A stretch of 64,000 nucleotides of DNA. It comes from Curtobacterium aurantiacum. Lineage in GTDB: Bacteria; Actinomycetota; Actinomycetes; Actinomycetales; Microbacteriaceae. Below the pieces are notes generated by a model. That model searched no databases. It was not told the origin of the DNA and saw only the letters and a program-made list of their open reading frames with translations. The translations under genes and the position numbers were made by a program. Below are positions 1-8,779 of the stretch, one piece after another. The DNA lies in contig NZ_JAHEWN010000010.1 of NCBI RefSeq assembly GCF_018598555.1, positions 62,001-126,000 on the forward strand. Reading direction: 5' to 3'. The stretch's first letter is position 1; every line of letters starts with the position of its first letter.

Positions 1-114
1 GGGGACGCGCCGCTTGCCGGCGGCGTACGAGATGGACAGGTCGTCGACGCGCACGATCGCGTCGGGCGTGGTCGTCGTCGCTGCGGACGTGGTGGCGGTG
101 TCGGTGCGGGTCAT
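1..114 (-). CDS. ABC transporter ATP-binding protein, N-terminal 38 residues only
   Basis: Only the first 38 codons are in the window; the gene continues past position 1. Its ATG overlaps the stop of the upstream permease gene in an ATGA, so translation is probably coupled. The visible part is a Thr/Ala-rich leader followed by AIVRVDDLSISY, the usual first strand of a peptide/nickel-type (DppD/OppD) ATPase. The Walker motifs lie outside the window, so the ATPase call rests on this strand and on its place last in a binding protein-permease-permease operon. Confidence 0.75.
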   Translation of the reverse strand, partial: MTRTDTATTSAATTTTPDAIVRVDDLSISYAAGKRRVP

Positions 115-995
115 GCGCTGACTCCCTGCTTGGCACGGTCGACGCCGAGCGACTTGCTCAGGCCGTCGGCCGCGAGGTTCAGTCCGATCACCAGCGTGGC
201 GAGCGCCACGATCGGGGCGAGCGTGCCGAGCGGCACCACGGTGAGCGCGGTGCGGTTCTCCTGCACCATGAGGCCCCAGTCCGGCGTCGGCGGGTTCGCG
301 CCGAAGCCCAGGAAGGACAGCGACGCGACGAGCAGGACGATCCACGAGGCCCGCATCGCGTACTCGACGAGCACGACGTCGAGCACGTTCGGCAGGATCT
401 CGCGGAACACGATCGACAGCGGCCGCTCGCCCTGGGCGCGGGCGGCGGTGACGTAGTCCTGGGTGATCACGGTGCGGGCGGCACCCCGGACGACCCGGGT
501 CACCGCGGGCGCGTAGACGACCGTGACGGCGAGGACGATGACCCAGAGGCCGGCGTCGAAGACCGTCACGACGACCAGGAGCGCCAGGATCGAGGGCACG
601 CTGAGCAGGGCGTCGACGACGCGCATGACGACCTCGTCGAACCAGTTGTCGGCGTAGGCCGTGACGCAGCCGAGCACGGTGCCGACCGCGACCGCGATCG
701 TGGTCGCGAGGAACGTCACGGACAGGGCGTACCGGCCGCCGTTCAGGGTGCGGGACAGCACGTCACGCCCGTACTGGTCGGTGCCGAGCCAGTGCGTCCA
801 CGTCGGACCGGCGAGCACGTCACCGGCGTTCGTGGCCACCGGGTCGTGCCCGGCGATGACGGGCGCGAGCAGGGCGAGGACGACGTGCACGGCGATGAGG
901 CCGAGGCCGATGCTCAGTGCCGTCGATCCGCGGAGCGGTGCGACGGCTCCGGCGAGCACGGCGCGTCCCCGGCGGCTGGGTGCGGTGGCAGTCAT
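111..995 (-). CDS. ABC transporter permease, DppC/OppC type
   Basis: Second inner-membrane permease of a peptide/nickel-type ABC importer, 294 aa. The protein shows the family N-terminal motif LGTDQYGRDVLSR, about six hydrophobic segments, and the EAA-like loop DYVTAARAQGERPLSIVFREILPN that docks the ATPase. The family ending SFLGFGANPPTPDWGLM is present. The ATG at 995 overlaps the stop of the upstream permease in ATGA and is preferred to longer in-frame extensions that would read through that gene. Substrate cannot be told from sequence. Confidence 0.9.
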   Translation of the reverse strand: MTATAPSRRGRAVLAGAVAPLRGSTALSIGLGLIAVHVVLALLAPVIAGHDPVATNAGDVLAGPTWTHWLGTDQYGRDVLSRTLNGGRYALSVTFLATTIAVAVGTVLGCVTAYADNWFDEVVMRVVDALLSVPSILALLVVVTVFDAGLWVIVLAVTVVYAPAVTRVVRGAARTVITQDYVTAARAQGERPLSIVFREILPNVLDVVLVEYAMRASWIVLLVASLSFLGFGANPPTPDWGLMVQENRTALTVVPLGTLAPIVALATLVIGLNLAADGLSKSLGVDRAKQGVSA

Positions 996-2020
996 GCTGC
1001 GGCCTTCCTGGTGCTGCGCGTGCTGCGGATGCGCGTGCGGGGTCGTCGCTGACGGGTCCGGAGCTTCGGGTCGAGTGCGAGCGCGACGAGGTCGGCGGCG
1101 AGGTTGCAGACGACGTAGATCAGTGCGCTCAGCAGTGCGATCGCCTCGATCGTGGGCAGGTCGCGGTTGAACACCGACTCGAGCATGAGCTTGCCCATGC
1201 CCGGGTAGTTGAAGACGTTCTCGACCACCACGACGCCGCCGAGCAGCCACGCGACGTTGAGCGCGACGACGTTGAGCGTCGGCAGCAGGGCGCTCGGCAC
1301 CGCGTGCTTCCAGACCACCCGGCGCATCGTCAGGCCCTTGAGCTCGGCCGTCGTGACGAACTCCGACGCCATCACGTCGATCGTCGAGGAGCGAGCCGTC
1401 CGCACGATGTAGGCGGCCATCGCGAGGGTCAGCACGATGATCGGCAGCCAGATGGTGGGCAGCAGCTCGGCGACGGTGGCGTCGCTCCCCCGCAGCACGA
1501 CGGCGGGGAAGACCGGCAGGCCGATGGCGAACAGCAGGACCAGGACGGTGGCGACCATGAACTCCGGCACGCTCATCACGACGAGGCTGACGATCGAGAT
1601 GACCTTGTCGGTCGGGCGGCCGCGGCGGACACCGGCGACCACGCCGAGCGTCAGGGACACGGTGACGCCGACGAGCATCGCGGGCACGGCGATGAGCATG
1701 CTGTTCCGGAAGGCCGTGAACAGCGTCGGGGCGACCGGTTCGCCGCTGACGAGCGAGGTGCCGAAGTCGCCGTGCACCGCGCCGCCGAGCCACTGCAGGT
1801 AGCGGAGCCAGACGTTCTGGTCGAGACCGAGGGTCTCGCGCAGCTGCTTGACGGCGTCGGGGGTGGCGTTCTGCCCGAGCAGCTGCTGGGCGACGTCACC
1901 GGGGAGCGCCTGCACCGCGAGGAACACGAAGAGCGAGGCGAGCACCACCGTGAGCACGGCGATGCCGACCCGGCGGAGGACGGGGACGAGGACGTCCGAC
2001 GGTGTGTTCGTGGTCGTCAT
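992..2020 (-). CDS. ABC transporter permease, DppB/OppB type
   Basis: First permease of the same importer, 342 aa. It begins with a transmembrane segment (residues about 15-35) ending in FLAVQALPGD, followed by the family motif QLRETLGLDQNVWLRYLQWL and a long periplasmic loop with DFGTSLVSGEPV. The docking loop reads TAELKGLTMRRVVWKHAVPS. It overlaps the binding-protein gene at its start and the second permease at its end, each by 4 bases, so the operon is tightly packed. Confidence 0.9.
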   Translation of the reverse strand: MTTTNTPSDVLVPVLRRVGIAVLTVVLASLFVFLAVQALPGDVAQQLLGQNATPDAVKQLRETLGLDQNVWLRYLQWLGGAVHGDFGTSLVSGEPVAPTLFTAFRNSMLIAVPAMLVGVTVSLTLGVVAGVRRGRPTDKVISIVSLVVMSVPEFMVATVLVLLFAIGLPVFPAVVLRGSDATVAELLPTIWLPIIVLTLAMAAYIVRTARSSTIDVMASEFVTTAELKGLTMRRVVWKHAVPSALLPTLNVVALNVAWLLGGVVVVENVFNYPGMGKLMLESVFNRDLPTIEAIALLSALIYVVCNLAADLVALALDPKLRTRQRRPRTRIRSTRSTRKAAA

Positions 2021-3618
2021 CGGCGCAGTCCGATCCGCAGGTAGTCGAACTCGAAGCCGTACTCCGAGTAGTTCACGACGTCGCGGGACAGTCCCACGAG
2101 CCGGTCGCCGAACATGGGCGTCATGTCTGCGCCGTCCTCGACGACGAGCCGCTGCGCGTCCTGGTACAGGGTCAGGCGCTTGGCGTCGTCCATCTCGGCA
2201 CGGGCGTCGTCGAGCAGCCCGTCGAAGGTCTCGTTCGACCACGCGCTCTCGTTGTACGACGACCCGGAGCGGAAGATCTGGTTGAGCAGCTGGTCGATCG
2301 GCCGTCCGGTGAACCAGTAGCTCACCATGAGCGGCTTCTGCATCCAGATCTGCGTGTAGTACGAGTCGGAGCTCGCGTTGCGGACGGTCAGCCGGATGCC
2401 CGCGTCGGCGACGGCGTCCCGGTAGGCCACGGCCATCGGGGTGAACACCGACTCGTAGGACGACGTGTAGATCGCGGCGCGGAAGTCCTCGCGCCCGGCC
2501 TGCTTGAGCAGCGCCCGGGCCTTGTCCGGGTCGTACTCGCGGTGGTCGTCCACGAAGGCGGCGAGCTGCGGCGGCACGGGGTTGTCCCACCCGGCCGACC
2601 CGGTGCCCTGCAGCGCGGTGTCGACGATCTTCCGGGGGTCGTAGGCGAGCTTCATCGCCTGGCGCACCCGCGGGTCGCTGAACTCGTCGCTCGTGGCGAG
2701 CATCGGGATCGTGTACCACTGGGCGTTCTTCGACCGGGCGACGGTGGCGCGGTCGGACGCCGACACCACGCGGGCGGTCGCGAAGTCCAGGTTCGTCTGC
2801 GAGATGAGGTCGATCTGCCCGGCGAGCAGGGCGTTCACCCGCGCGGTCGTGTCCTGGATCGAGTAGAAGTCGATGCCGTCGAGCGCCGGGCGGCCGGCGA
2901 AGTGGTCCGGGAACGCCTCGACGCTGCCGGCACCTGCAGGGGTGAACGACGACAGCCGGAACGGCCCCGTCCCGATCCCGGTGCGGCCGATGTCGGCGAT
3001 GGCGTCGGCCGGCACGATGTAGCACTGGTAGGCGGTGAGCAGCGACGGGAACTCGGCGTTCGGCTTCGTCAGCGAGAAGCGCAGCGTGTACGGGTCGACG
3101 GCGCGCATCGAGTCGGCGTCCATGACCTCGCCGAGCACCCCGGCCTGCGGGCTGCCGGTCTTCTCGTCGAGGATGTGCCGGATGCTCGCGATGGCGTCGT
3201 CGGCGGTGAACCGGGAGCCGTCGTGGAAGACCACACCTCGACGGAGCGAGAAGGTCCACTCGGTGCCGTCGGCGTTCGCGGACCAGTCCTCGGCCAGGTC
3301 CGGCACCGGGGTGCCCTGCTGGTCGAGCTTGACGAGCCGGTTGTAGAGCGCGCCGAGGTACTCGTAGGCCGACAGTGAGCTGGCGGAGTCGAGGGTCTCG
3401 GCGGCCGACGCCGCGGGTCGGGCGATGCGGAGGCGTCCGCCACGACGGGCGACGCCGGTGACCGCGGCCTCGGGGATGGTGGGGGTGCCTGCGGAGGATC
3501 CGGAGCTGCACCCGGCCAGCGTGAGCAGGCCGAGACCGGCGAGACCGGCGGCACCGGTGATGAGCGCGCGACGGCTCGGACCGTGCGTGTTCCGGGGTTC
3601 GGGGACGATGGGCTGCAT
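2017..3618 (-). CDS. Extracellular solute-binding protein, family 5 (peptide/nickel type) lipoprotein
   Basis: Substrate-binding lipoprotein of the importer, 533 aa, first gene of the operon. The N-terminus carries twin arginines (R16-R17), a hydrophobic stretch and a lipobox LAGC with Cys37 as the likely lipidated residue, so export may be by the Tat route. The mature part has SBP_bac_5 features: the region EWTFSLRRGVVFHDGS and a C-terminal YEFGFEFDYLRIG-like ending. An AGGAGG lies 11 bases before the ATG, a long spacing that leaves the exact start slightly open. Peptides are the family default substrate; the true one is unknown. Confidence 0.9.
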   Translation of the reverse strand: MQPIVPEPRNTHGPSRRALITGAAGLAGLGLLTLAGCSSGSSAGTPTIPEAAVTGVARRGGRLRIARPAASAAETLDSASSLSAYEYLGALYNRLVKLDQQGTPVPDLAEDWSANADGTEWTFSLRRGVVFHDGSRFTADDAIASIRHILDEKTGSPQAGVLGEVMDADSMRAVDPYTLRFSLTKPNAEFPSLLTAYQCYIVPADAIADIGRTGIGTGPFRLSSFTPAGAGSVEAFPDHFAGRPALDGIDFYSIQDTTARVNALLAGQIDLISQTNLDFATARVVSASDRATVARSKNAQWYTIPMLATSDEFSDPRVRQAMKLAYDPRKIVDTALQGTGSAGWDNPVPPQLAAFVDDHREYDPDKARALLKQAGREDFRAAIYTSSYESVFTPMAVAYRDAVADAGIRLTVRNASSDSYYTQIWMQKPLMVSYWFTGRPIDQLLNQIFRSGSSYNESAWSNETFDGLLDDARAEMDDAKRLTLYQDAQRLVVEDGADMTPMFGDRLVGLSRDVVNYSEYGFEFDYLRIGLRR

Positions 3619-3638
3619 TCGGGGTGACCCCTCCTGTA

Positions 3639-3656
3639 ATCGTTCCGGTGAACGAT
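3639..3656 (-). promoter_or_regulatory. Inverted repeat in the promoter region of the ABC importer operon
   Basis: A perfect dyad, ATCGTTC-ACCG-GAACGAT, sits 21 bases upstream of the binding-protein ATG. Its position and symmetry fit a repressor operator. No regulator gene is adjacent, so the binding protein is unknown. Confidence 0.45.
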
Positions 3657-3853
3657 AGAGGTCCGGAGCCGATCCCCCAAGCCCGACCCCCGCGCCCGGA
3701 TCGGCACCGAGAGCGACGGGATCCCCAAACCCGTGCCGATCCGTCGCCGCGCACGAGGGTTCCGTCCCCGGGTGGAACGTTTACCAACCCGTTACACGAC
3801 ACCACCCGGTACACGGCATGATCGGGAACGCACCGACGTCCACGAGGAGGACC

Positions 3854-4447
3854 ATGGCCACGTTCACCCGCGGGTTCGGCGGTCGACGCGACGACCGCGA
3901 CGACACCCGCATCCCGCCCGGTCAGACCCTGGTCCGCGACTGGCCCGTCCTGTCCGCCGGAGCGACGCCGGACATCGAACCGACCGACTGGGCCTTCTCG
4001 ATCCGCACCGAGTCCGGCCTGCACCAGTGGACCTGGGACGAGGTGCACGCGCTCGGCGTCGAGGACGTCACCGTTGACATCCACTGCGTCACGCACTGGA
4101 CCAAGCTCGACATGCCGTGGCGGGGCGTCCCGCTCGACCGCCTGTTCGAGGACGTCGAGACCGAACTCGACTACTGCACGGTGCACAGCTACGGCGGGTA
4201 CACGACGAACGTCCCGCTCGACGAGCTGCTCGACGGCAAGTCATGGATAGCCTTCGAAGCGGACGGCGAGCCCCTGACGCCCGAGCACGGCGGTCCGGCC
4301 CGCCTGCTGGTACCCCACCTGTACTTCTGGAAGAGCGCCAAGTGGGTGCGCGGCATCGTCATGCAGTCCGACGACGAACCCGGCTTCTGGGAGAACGCGG
4401 GCTACAACCTGCACGGCGACCCGTGGAAGGAAGAGCGGTACTGGTGA
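3854..4447 (+). CDS. Sulfite oxidase-like molybdopterin-dependent oxidoreductase
   Basis: A 197-aa soluble protein of the sulfite oxidase/YuiH-like molybdopterin family. It has the molybdenum-ligand Cys78 in the motif DIHCVTHWT and the family signature HGGPARLLVPHLYFWKSAKW (about residues 145-164). No Tat or Sec signal is visible, so it is probably cytoplasmic, unlike MsrP. The ATG at 3854 is chosen because GAGGAGG (3844-3850) lies just upstream and the upstream 12 codons look untranslated. Its stop overlaps the GTG of the next gene, an FAD reductase that may supply its electrons. Substrate unknown. Confidence 0.88.
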   Translation: MATFTRGFGGRRDDRDDTRIPPGQTLVRDWPVLSAGATPDIEPTDWAFSIRTESGLHQWTWDEVHALGVEDVTVDIHCVTHWTKLDMPWRGVPLDRLFEDVETELDYCTVHSYGGYTTNVPLDELLDGKSWIAFEADGEPLTPEHGGPARLLVPHLYFWKSAKWVRGIVMQSDDEPGFWENAGYNLHGDPWKEERYW

Positions 4448-5235
4448 CGCTCCCCGACACCGGCCTGGAGGCACGGATCACCCCCGTCGTTCGTCCCGCT
4501 CCGCGCCGGCGGCCGGCCTGGCACCCCGCGACCGTCGCCTCCGTCGGCCGCGAGACGACGAACGCGCGCCGGATCGTCCTCGACGTCCCGACCTGGCCGG
4601 GCAACGACCCCGGGCAGCACCTGGACCTGCGACTGACCGCCGAGGACGGCTACCAAGCGCAGCGCTCGTACTCCATCGCGTCGGCCGGCGACGCGACCGA
4701 CGTCGTGCTCGCCGTCGACCGGGTGGACGGCGGCGAGGTCTCCCCGTTCCTCGTCGACGCCGTCGAGGTCGGTGACGCGCTCGAGGTCCACGGGCCCCTC
4801 GGCGGCTGGTTCGTCTGGCGGCCGGGCGAGTCCGACCGCCCCGTGCAGCTCATCGCCGGCGGCTCCGGCATCGTGCCGCTCGTCGCGATGGTGACGGCCC
4901 ACGCCGAAGTGGCCGACCCCGCTCCGTTCCGGCTCCTCGCCGCCGTCCGCACGCCCGAAGACGTCTTCTTCCGCGCGGAGGTCGAGCAGGCGCTCGCGAG
5001 CCGGGCACCGCTCGAGGTGACCCACGTGTACAGCCGCACCGCGCCTCCAGGCTCGTCCGTGCCGGCCGGACGGCTGACGCGGGACGCGCTCGCTGCCGCG
5101 GTGTTCCCGCCGGACGCGGGCGCCCTGGTCTACGTGTGCGGGTCGACGCCGTTCGTCGAGCAGGTGCTGCGCTGGCTCACCGAGCTCGGACACGACACGA
5201 GTGACGTGCGCGCCGAACGGTTCGGGGGCAACTGA
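4444..5235 (+). CDS. FAD-binding oxidoreductase, ferredoxin-NADP reductase type
   Basis: A 263-aa flavin reductase. The FAD-binding motif is AQRSYSIASAG, the nucleotide-binding turn is IAGGSGIVPLVAM, and the C-terminal NAD(P) motif is YVCGSTPFVEQVL. No 2Fe-2S domain follows, so it is a bare reductase module. The GTG start overlaps the previous stop in GTGA; the longer open frame upstream is only read-through of the other gene. Context suggests it passes NAD(P)H electrons to the molybdopterin protein, which is inference. Two copies of the 12-base interspersed motif fall in this gene: an imperfect one at 4464-4475 (encoding GLEARI) and an exact reverse one at 5040-5051. Confidence 0.88.
   Translation: MTLPDTGLEARITPVVRPAPRRRPAWHPATVASVGRETTNARRIVLDVPTWPGNDPGQHLDLRLTAEDGYQAQRSYSIASAGDATDVVLAVDRVDGGEVSPFLVDAVEVGDALEVHGPLGGWFVWRPGESDRPVQLIAGGSGIVPLVAMVTAHAEVADPAPFRLLAAVRTPEDVFFRAEVEQALASRAPLEVTHVYSRTAPPGSSVPAGRLTRDALAAAVFPPDAGALVYVCGSTPFVEQVLRWLTELGHDTSDVRAERFGGN
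5040..5051 (-). repeat. Interspersed 12-mer CCTGGAGGCGCG, copy 1
   Basis: Exact copy on the minus strand inside the flavin reductase gene, where the plus strand encodes TAPPGS. See the findings for the set of six. Confidence 0.7.
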
Positions 5236-5504
5236 TGGTCGTCGTGGACGGCAACGCGCTGGCGGGGACGCTGGCCGACAGTCTGGGACCCGAGCCGACC
5301 GTGGTCGCCCTGCGCTGCGCCGGGTGCGGTTCGCTCGGGGTGCTCGGGCAGACCACCGTCTACCGCACCGCGATGGGCGCCGTCGCCCGCTGCCGCGGGT
5401 GCGACACGGTGCTCGTCACGGTCGTCGAGTCCGGAGCCCGGCGCTGGGTCGGGCTGCCGGGAGCACGCGCGATGGCGACCTCGATACCGGACGGAATCAA
5501 TTAG
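5235..5504 (+). CDS. DUF6510-family zinc-ribbon protein
   Basis: An 89-aa protein with two CxxC knuckles, Cys28/Cys31 (CAGC) and Cys53/Cys56 (CRGC), spaced like a zinc ribbon. I place it in the DUF6510 family from memory of its shape and its company. Its ATG shares a base with the previous stop (TGATG), so it is the third gene of the molybdopterin oxidoreductase-reductase operon. It could be an assembly or electron-transfer partner; its function is unknown. Confidence 0.8.
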   Translation: MVVVDGNALAGTLADSLGPEPTVVALRCAGCGSLGVLGQTTVYRTAMGAVARCRGCDTVLVTVVESGARRWVGLPGARAMATSIPDGIN

Positions 5505-5713
5505 CACAAGGCTCGATCGGCGGGTCGTTCGACATTCTTGCGGGTTCCCGCATCGTCGAATCCGAGGCCCACCCGAACGGGGGACGGCTCCGGATACATC
5601 CTCGGAACTGCGCCGGGCCACCCACCCGGCGCGTACCAGTGGGGGCACGGTCGCCCTCGCGCCGGTGGGCGCGGGAACCCGAACCCTGCGCCCGCCGGGT
5701 CCCCGAACGACGA

Positions 5714-5746
5714 AACCCCCGTCGCTCTGGTGAGCGATCGGGGGTT
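5714..5746 (-). terminator. Terminator hairpin after tRNA-Gly
   Basis: Arms AACCCCCG-TCGCT and AGCGA-CGGGGGTT, with one bulged base, fold downstream of the minus-strand tRNA-Gly and are followed by a T-rich tail in that direction. Confidence 0.65.
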
Positions 5747-5789
5747 CCGGTGGTGCTTCGTTCGTGTGTGCTCGGTCGTGATCGACCCG

Positions 5790-5861
5790 AGCGGATGACG
5801 AGATTCGAACTCGCGACCCTCACCTTGGCAAGGTGATGCGCTACCACTGCGCCACATCCGC
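5790..5861 (-). tRNA. tRNA-Gly (GCC)
   Basis: A 72-base cloverleaf: acceptor arms GCGGATG/CATCCGC, D-arm GCGC-AGTGGTA-GCGC, anticodon loop TTGCCAA and T-loop TTCGAAT. No CCA is encoded. The same tRNA occurs again, apparently identical, at 22256-22327. Confidence 0.95.
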
Positions 5862-5994
5862 ATTCCACACGCCGTGCTGGCCGTGCGGACATGACTCTAC
5901 CTGATCATGGACGTCCGCACCGGTTCCGCGCTGGTTCCGGGCGTGTCCGGCGCGGCGCGGGCCGTCCGCCAGGCGGACGGAGTTCGATCAGTCC

Positions 5995-6201
5995 ATGAGC
6001 TACGTGCACGACAATCCCGGCGGGACCGATGCCCACGGCGTCGACCTGGTCGACGGCGACGCCCCCGCGATCCGGATCCTGGTGCACGGCGACCTGCCGA
6101 CCACCATCGAGCACGAGGGCCGCACCTGGCTCGCGACGGGCGACGCACACGACGCGGGCGACGACGACACCCCGCCGATCGCGATCTACCGCCCGGTCTG
6201 A
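5995..6201 (+). CDS. Hypothetical small acidic protein
   Basis: A 68-aa open frame with no domain I recognise. It is rich in Asp and Gly, and its middle (IRILVHGDLPTTIEHEGRTWLATGD) has the alternating pattern of a small beta-sheet protein. A GGAG lies upstream but further away than is usual. Codon use matches real genes of the window. It stands alone between the tRNA and a convergent gene. Confidence 0.55.
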   Translation: MSYVHDNPGGTDAHGVDLVDGDAPAIRILVHGDLPTTIEHEGRTWLATGDAHDAGDDDTPPIAIYRPV

Positions 6202-6222
6202 ACCGGCGCCGGGGCGACCCGG

Positions 6223-7602
6223 TCAGTGTCCGCGGACGTCACCTGTCAGGATCGCGTGCTCGACGCCCGCCGACAGCTCGTCGTGCAGGGCGTCCGCGAA
6301 GAACTCCCCCGCACCCAGGCTGATGAGGTGCGCGACCGCGGCCTCCGCGGCCGGGAACCCGGGCTCCCACTCGTCGTGCAGGAACGCGCGGACGTGTCCG
6401 GACTCGTGCACGACGACCACGCCGATGTGCTCGTGCCGGGTGCCGTCCTCGAGCACGGCGTCGAAGACGATGGGCTCGGTGTCCTCGCCGAGTTCCTCGA
6501 GCAGGACGGTGCCGGTGCCCGGCCACTCCGTCCGGTACGGCGGCAGGTCGGGTGCGTGCAGGTGCCCGGCGAGCTCGTCCGACGCCGACTCGATGTGTCC
6601 GGTGGACAGGTACTCGTCGACGACGTCGTGGATGCGGGCGTGCAGGTCCGGCTCGTACTGCCACCAGCGCTGGTGCACGGTGCGGAGCCACTCCTGGGTC
6701 GCCGCGTCGGCCGAGGCCGAGATCCCCACGAGCTGCGGGGCGGTCCCCGGCGAGCCGACGACCTCGAGCTGTTCGTCGTGCGTCTCGACCGTGATCGACC
6801 CGGTCGTCTCGTCCGGGTGCACGCCGTGGACGTCCTCGGGCGCCGCGGCCCAGATGCTGGCGGGGAGCTTCGGCGGCAGGTCGAACGGCACCGCGATCGC
6901 GGGCTGGGTCATCGCGTGGTCGATCGCGTCGCCGAGGTGCACCTCGTCCGAGCGCGACCCCATCACGATGCCACCGGCCGGCGGCACGAGGGACAGGCGT
7001 TCCAGGTCGTCGGGTGCAGCGTTCATCGAGGTGACCACCGCGGTGTCGGCCCACTGCACGAAGCCACCGGCTGACCGGTCGCCCTCGCCGAACGGCACGT
7101 CCCACACCGTCGGGTCGGCGAGGACCCACGATGCGGTGCGCCCGGCCGGTCCGTGGCGGACGGCATCGACGAGCGCCGGCACCAGGCCGGGCAGCCCCCG
7201 GTACGCCGGACGGACCGTGAGCCGGTCGACCGCGAGCAGGTCGGGCTTGCCGAGCATCTCGGCGGCGTGGGACTGCAACGAGAAGAACGTCTCCCCCGTC
7301 GCGTCCTGCGCGGCGACGGCCGACGCGAAGGACCCGGCGACGTCGGACACCTGGTACCCGAGCACCAGGGCCTCGAGCGACTCGGGCGCACGGCTCGTGA
7401 ACGCCGTGACCTCGGCGACGGAGACCGCTTCGGTCTCGTCGTCGGTGATGGGGACGCGCACGTCGATCACCCACCGGTCGACGTCCTGCCCGGGGTAGGC
7501 GTCCCCGTCCTCGTCCGAGATGGTGATGTGGACGAGGCGCAGGGAACCGTCCCAGGCGTCGTGGACGTGCTGGGCGATGGCGGCATCGGAGTCGTCGGTC
7601 AC
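6223..7602 (-). CDS. Hypothetical protein, 459 aa
   Basis: A long soluble acidic protein that I do not recognise. Residues about 120-160 include LTVRPAYRGLPGLVPALVDA, which resembles the acetyl-CoA loop of GNAT acetyltransferases, but the rest does not fit that family well. The region VVVVHESGHVRAFLHDEWEP carries HESGH, a zincin-like string that may be chance. The GTG at 7602 (protein start VTDDSD) is preferred to the longer Arg/Pro-rich extension to 7698. It is convergent with the 68-aa gene. Confidence 0.7.
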   Translation of the reverse strand: MTDDSDAAIAQHVHDAWDGSLRLVHITISDEDGDAYPGQDVDRWVIDVRVPITDDETEAVSVAEVTAFTSRAPESLEALVLGYQVSDVAGSFASAVAAQDATGETFFSLQSHAAEMLGKPDLLAVDRLTVRPAYRGLPGLVPALVDAVRHGPAGRTASWVLADPTVWDVPFGEGDRSAGGFVQWADTAVVTSMNAAPDDLERLSLVPPAGGIVMGSRSDEVHLGDAIDHAMTQPAIAVPFDLPPKLPASIWAAAPEDVHGVHPDETTGSITVETHDEQLEVVGSPGTAPQLVGISASADAATQEWLRTVHQRWWQYEPDLHARIHDVVDEYLSTGHIESASDELAGHLHAPDLPPYRTEWPGTGTVLLEELGEDTEPIVFDAVLEDGTRHEHIGVVVVHESGHVRAFLHDEWEPGFPAAEAAVAHLISLGAGEFFADALHDELSAGVEHAILTGDVRGH

Positions 7603-7739
7603 GGACGCAACGGTACCGGTGTGCGCACCGGGACACCGCGCCACCGGGAGGCGCCGTACCCCCGGACGTGGTGGACTGTCCCTGACGGGGTTCCCCACGC
7701 CGGGCGGCGTGTCGCCCGGCTCATCGAGAGGACGTTGAC

Positions 7740-8144
7740 GTGGACACGGACGCAGGGCGCGTTGCGGTGGTCGGCGGCGTGGTCGCGGCGATCGCGTTCG
7801 GCACGTCCCTGGCGCTCTACGGCTTCGGCCCGTTCGGGAACCTCCTGCTGGCGGCGTTCGCTGGCGCCCTCCTGGCGCTCATCGCCTTCATCGCCGCGCT
7901 CGTCGCCGGGGTGCTCACCCTCGCCGGTCTGCGGTGGGGACGACGGCCCGCCCGGTGGTGGGCCTCCCTGCTCGGAGCCGCGGGAGCCGGGGCGGTGACG
8001 GCGGTGCTCGCCGACGCAGCAGCCCTGGTCGACCCGTGGCTGATCACCCTCATCGCGACGCTGGTGATCGGCGTGCCGAACTGGTTCGTCGTGGCCCGCC
8101 GTGCACGCCGTCAGCCGTCCGGAGCCAGCCCGTCAGGACGCTGA
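7740..8144 (+). CDS. Hypothetical membrane protein, 134 aa
   Basis: Four hydrophobic segments (roughly residues 8-25, 32-58, 74-92 and 98-118) with a basic C-terminal tail (RRARRQPSGASPSGR) that suggests a cytoplasmic end. It starts with GTG behind a GAGGACG sequence. No family recognised. Confidence 0.65.
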   Translation: MDTDAGRVAVVGGVVAAIAFGTSLALYGFGPFGNLLLAAFAGALLALIAFIAALVAGVLTLAGLRWGRRPARWWASLLGAAGAGAVTAVLADAAALVDPWLITLIATLVIGVPNWFVVARRARRQPSGASPSGR

Positions 8145-8196
8145 GGAACTGAGCACGAACAGCGCGCCGGTGCGCCTTCCGGCGGACGATCGCCGC

Positions 8197-8487
8197 TCAG
8201 ATCAGGGCGCGGGCGGCGAGCACGACGGCCGCTCCCCCGACGGTCAGTGCCGCGAGCACCGACAGCACCACCGCGACGGTGTCCCGACGGGCCGGGGCAC
8301 TCGAGCGGACGGCACCGGCGACGAGCTGCTGAGCCGCCGCCAGGGACGCTGCGCTCCCGAGCGGCCGGTCGTCCTGGTCGAACGCCACGAACCGCTCACG
8401 GACGTGCAGCACGAGCCCGACGCAGGACCCGTGGTCGCGCGCCACCCACGACTTCGGCCCCTGCTGCTCCCACCGGACGGCGAGCAT
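8197..8487 (-). CDS. Hypothetical protein with C-terminal membrane anchor
   Basis: A 96-aa protein. The first 60 residues are soluble and beta-rich (WEQQGPKSWVARDHGSCVGL), and residues about 70-94 form one transmembrane helix ending ARALI. It converges with the 134-aa membrane protein. Short, so moderately certain. Confidence 0.5.
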   Translation of the reverse strand: MLAVRWEQQGPKSWVARDHGSCVGLVLHVRERFVAFDQDDRPLGSAASLAAAQQLVAGAVRSSAPARRDTVAVVLSVLAALTVGGAAVVLAARALI

Positions 8488-8779
8488 CAGGGGCCCGTGA
8501 CCGGGACGCCGACCACCCGGACCGTCCTGAACCGGCTGACGTCACCTTCGTCACGCATGTCCGCCCGACCTTCCTGCAGGTCTCAACTGGTGCTGTGGTG
8601 CTGTGGTGCTGGCTGGTGCTGGCGGCCCGGGACCGCCCGTGCAGTGCGTCCTCGGCACAGGACTACACCCGAAGGTGAGCACTTGTCCACGTCCGATGCA
8701 TGCGCATGAGGACGGTAGCGTGACCCGCCGGACGCCGAACCATCGGCGCTCGCGATCGCAGACCAGACGGAGGACCACG

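Noticed and set aside
7500-7602. HESGH in the 459-aa protein as a metallopeptidase site
   Set aside because: The motif is HExxH-like, but the surrounding helix and third ligand expected of a zincin were not found; recorded only as a remark.
8585-8625. GCTGTGGT-type short repeats in the 292-base gap before the aldolase
   Set aside because: Only a few imperfect units; no hairpin, gene or conserved signal could be supported.
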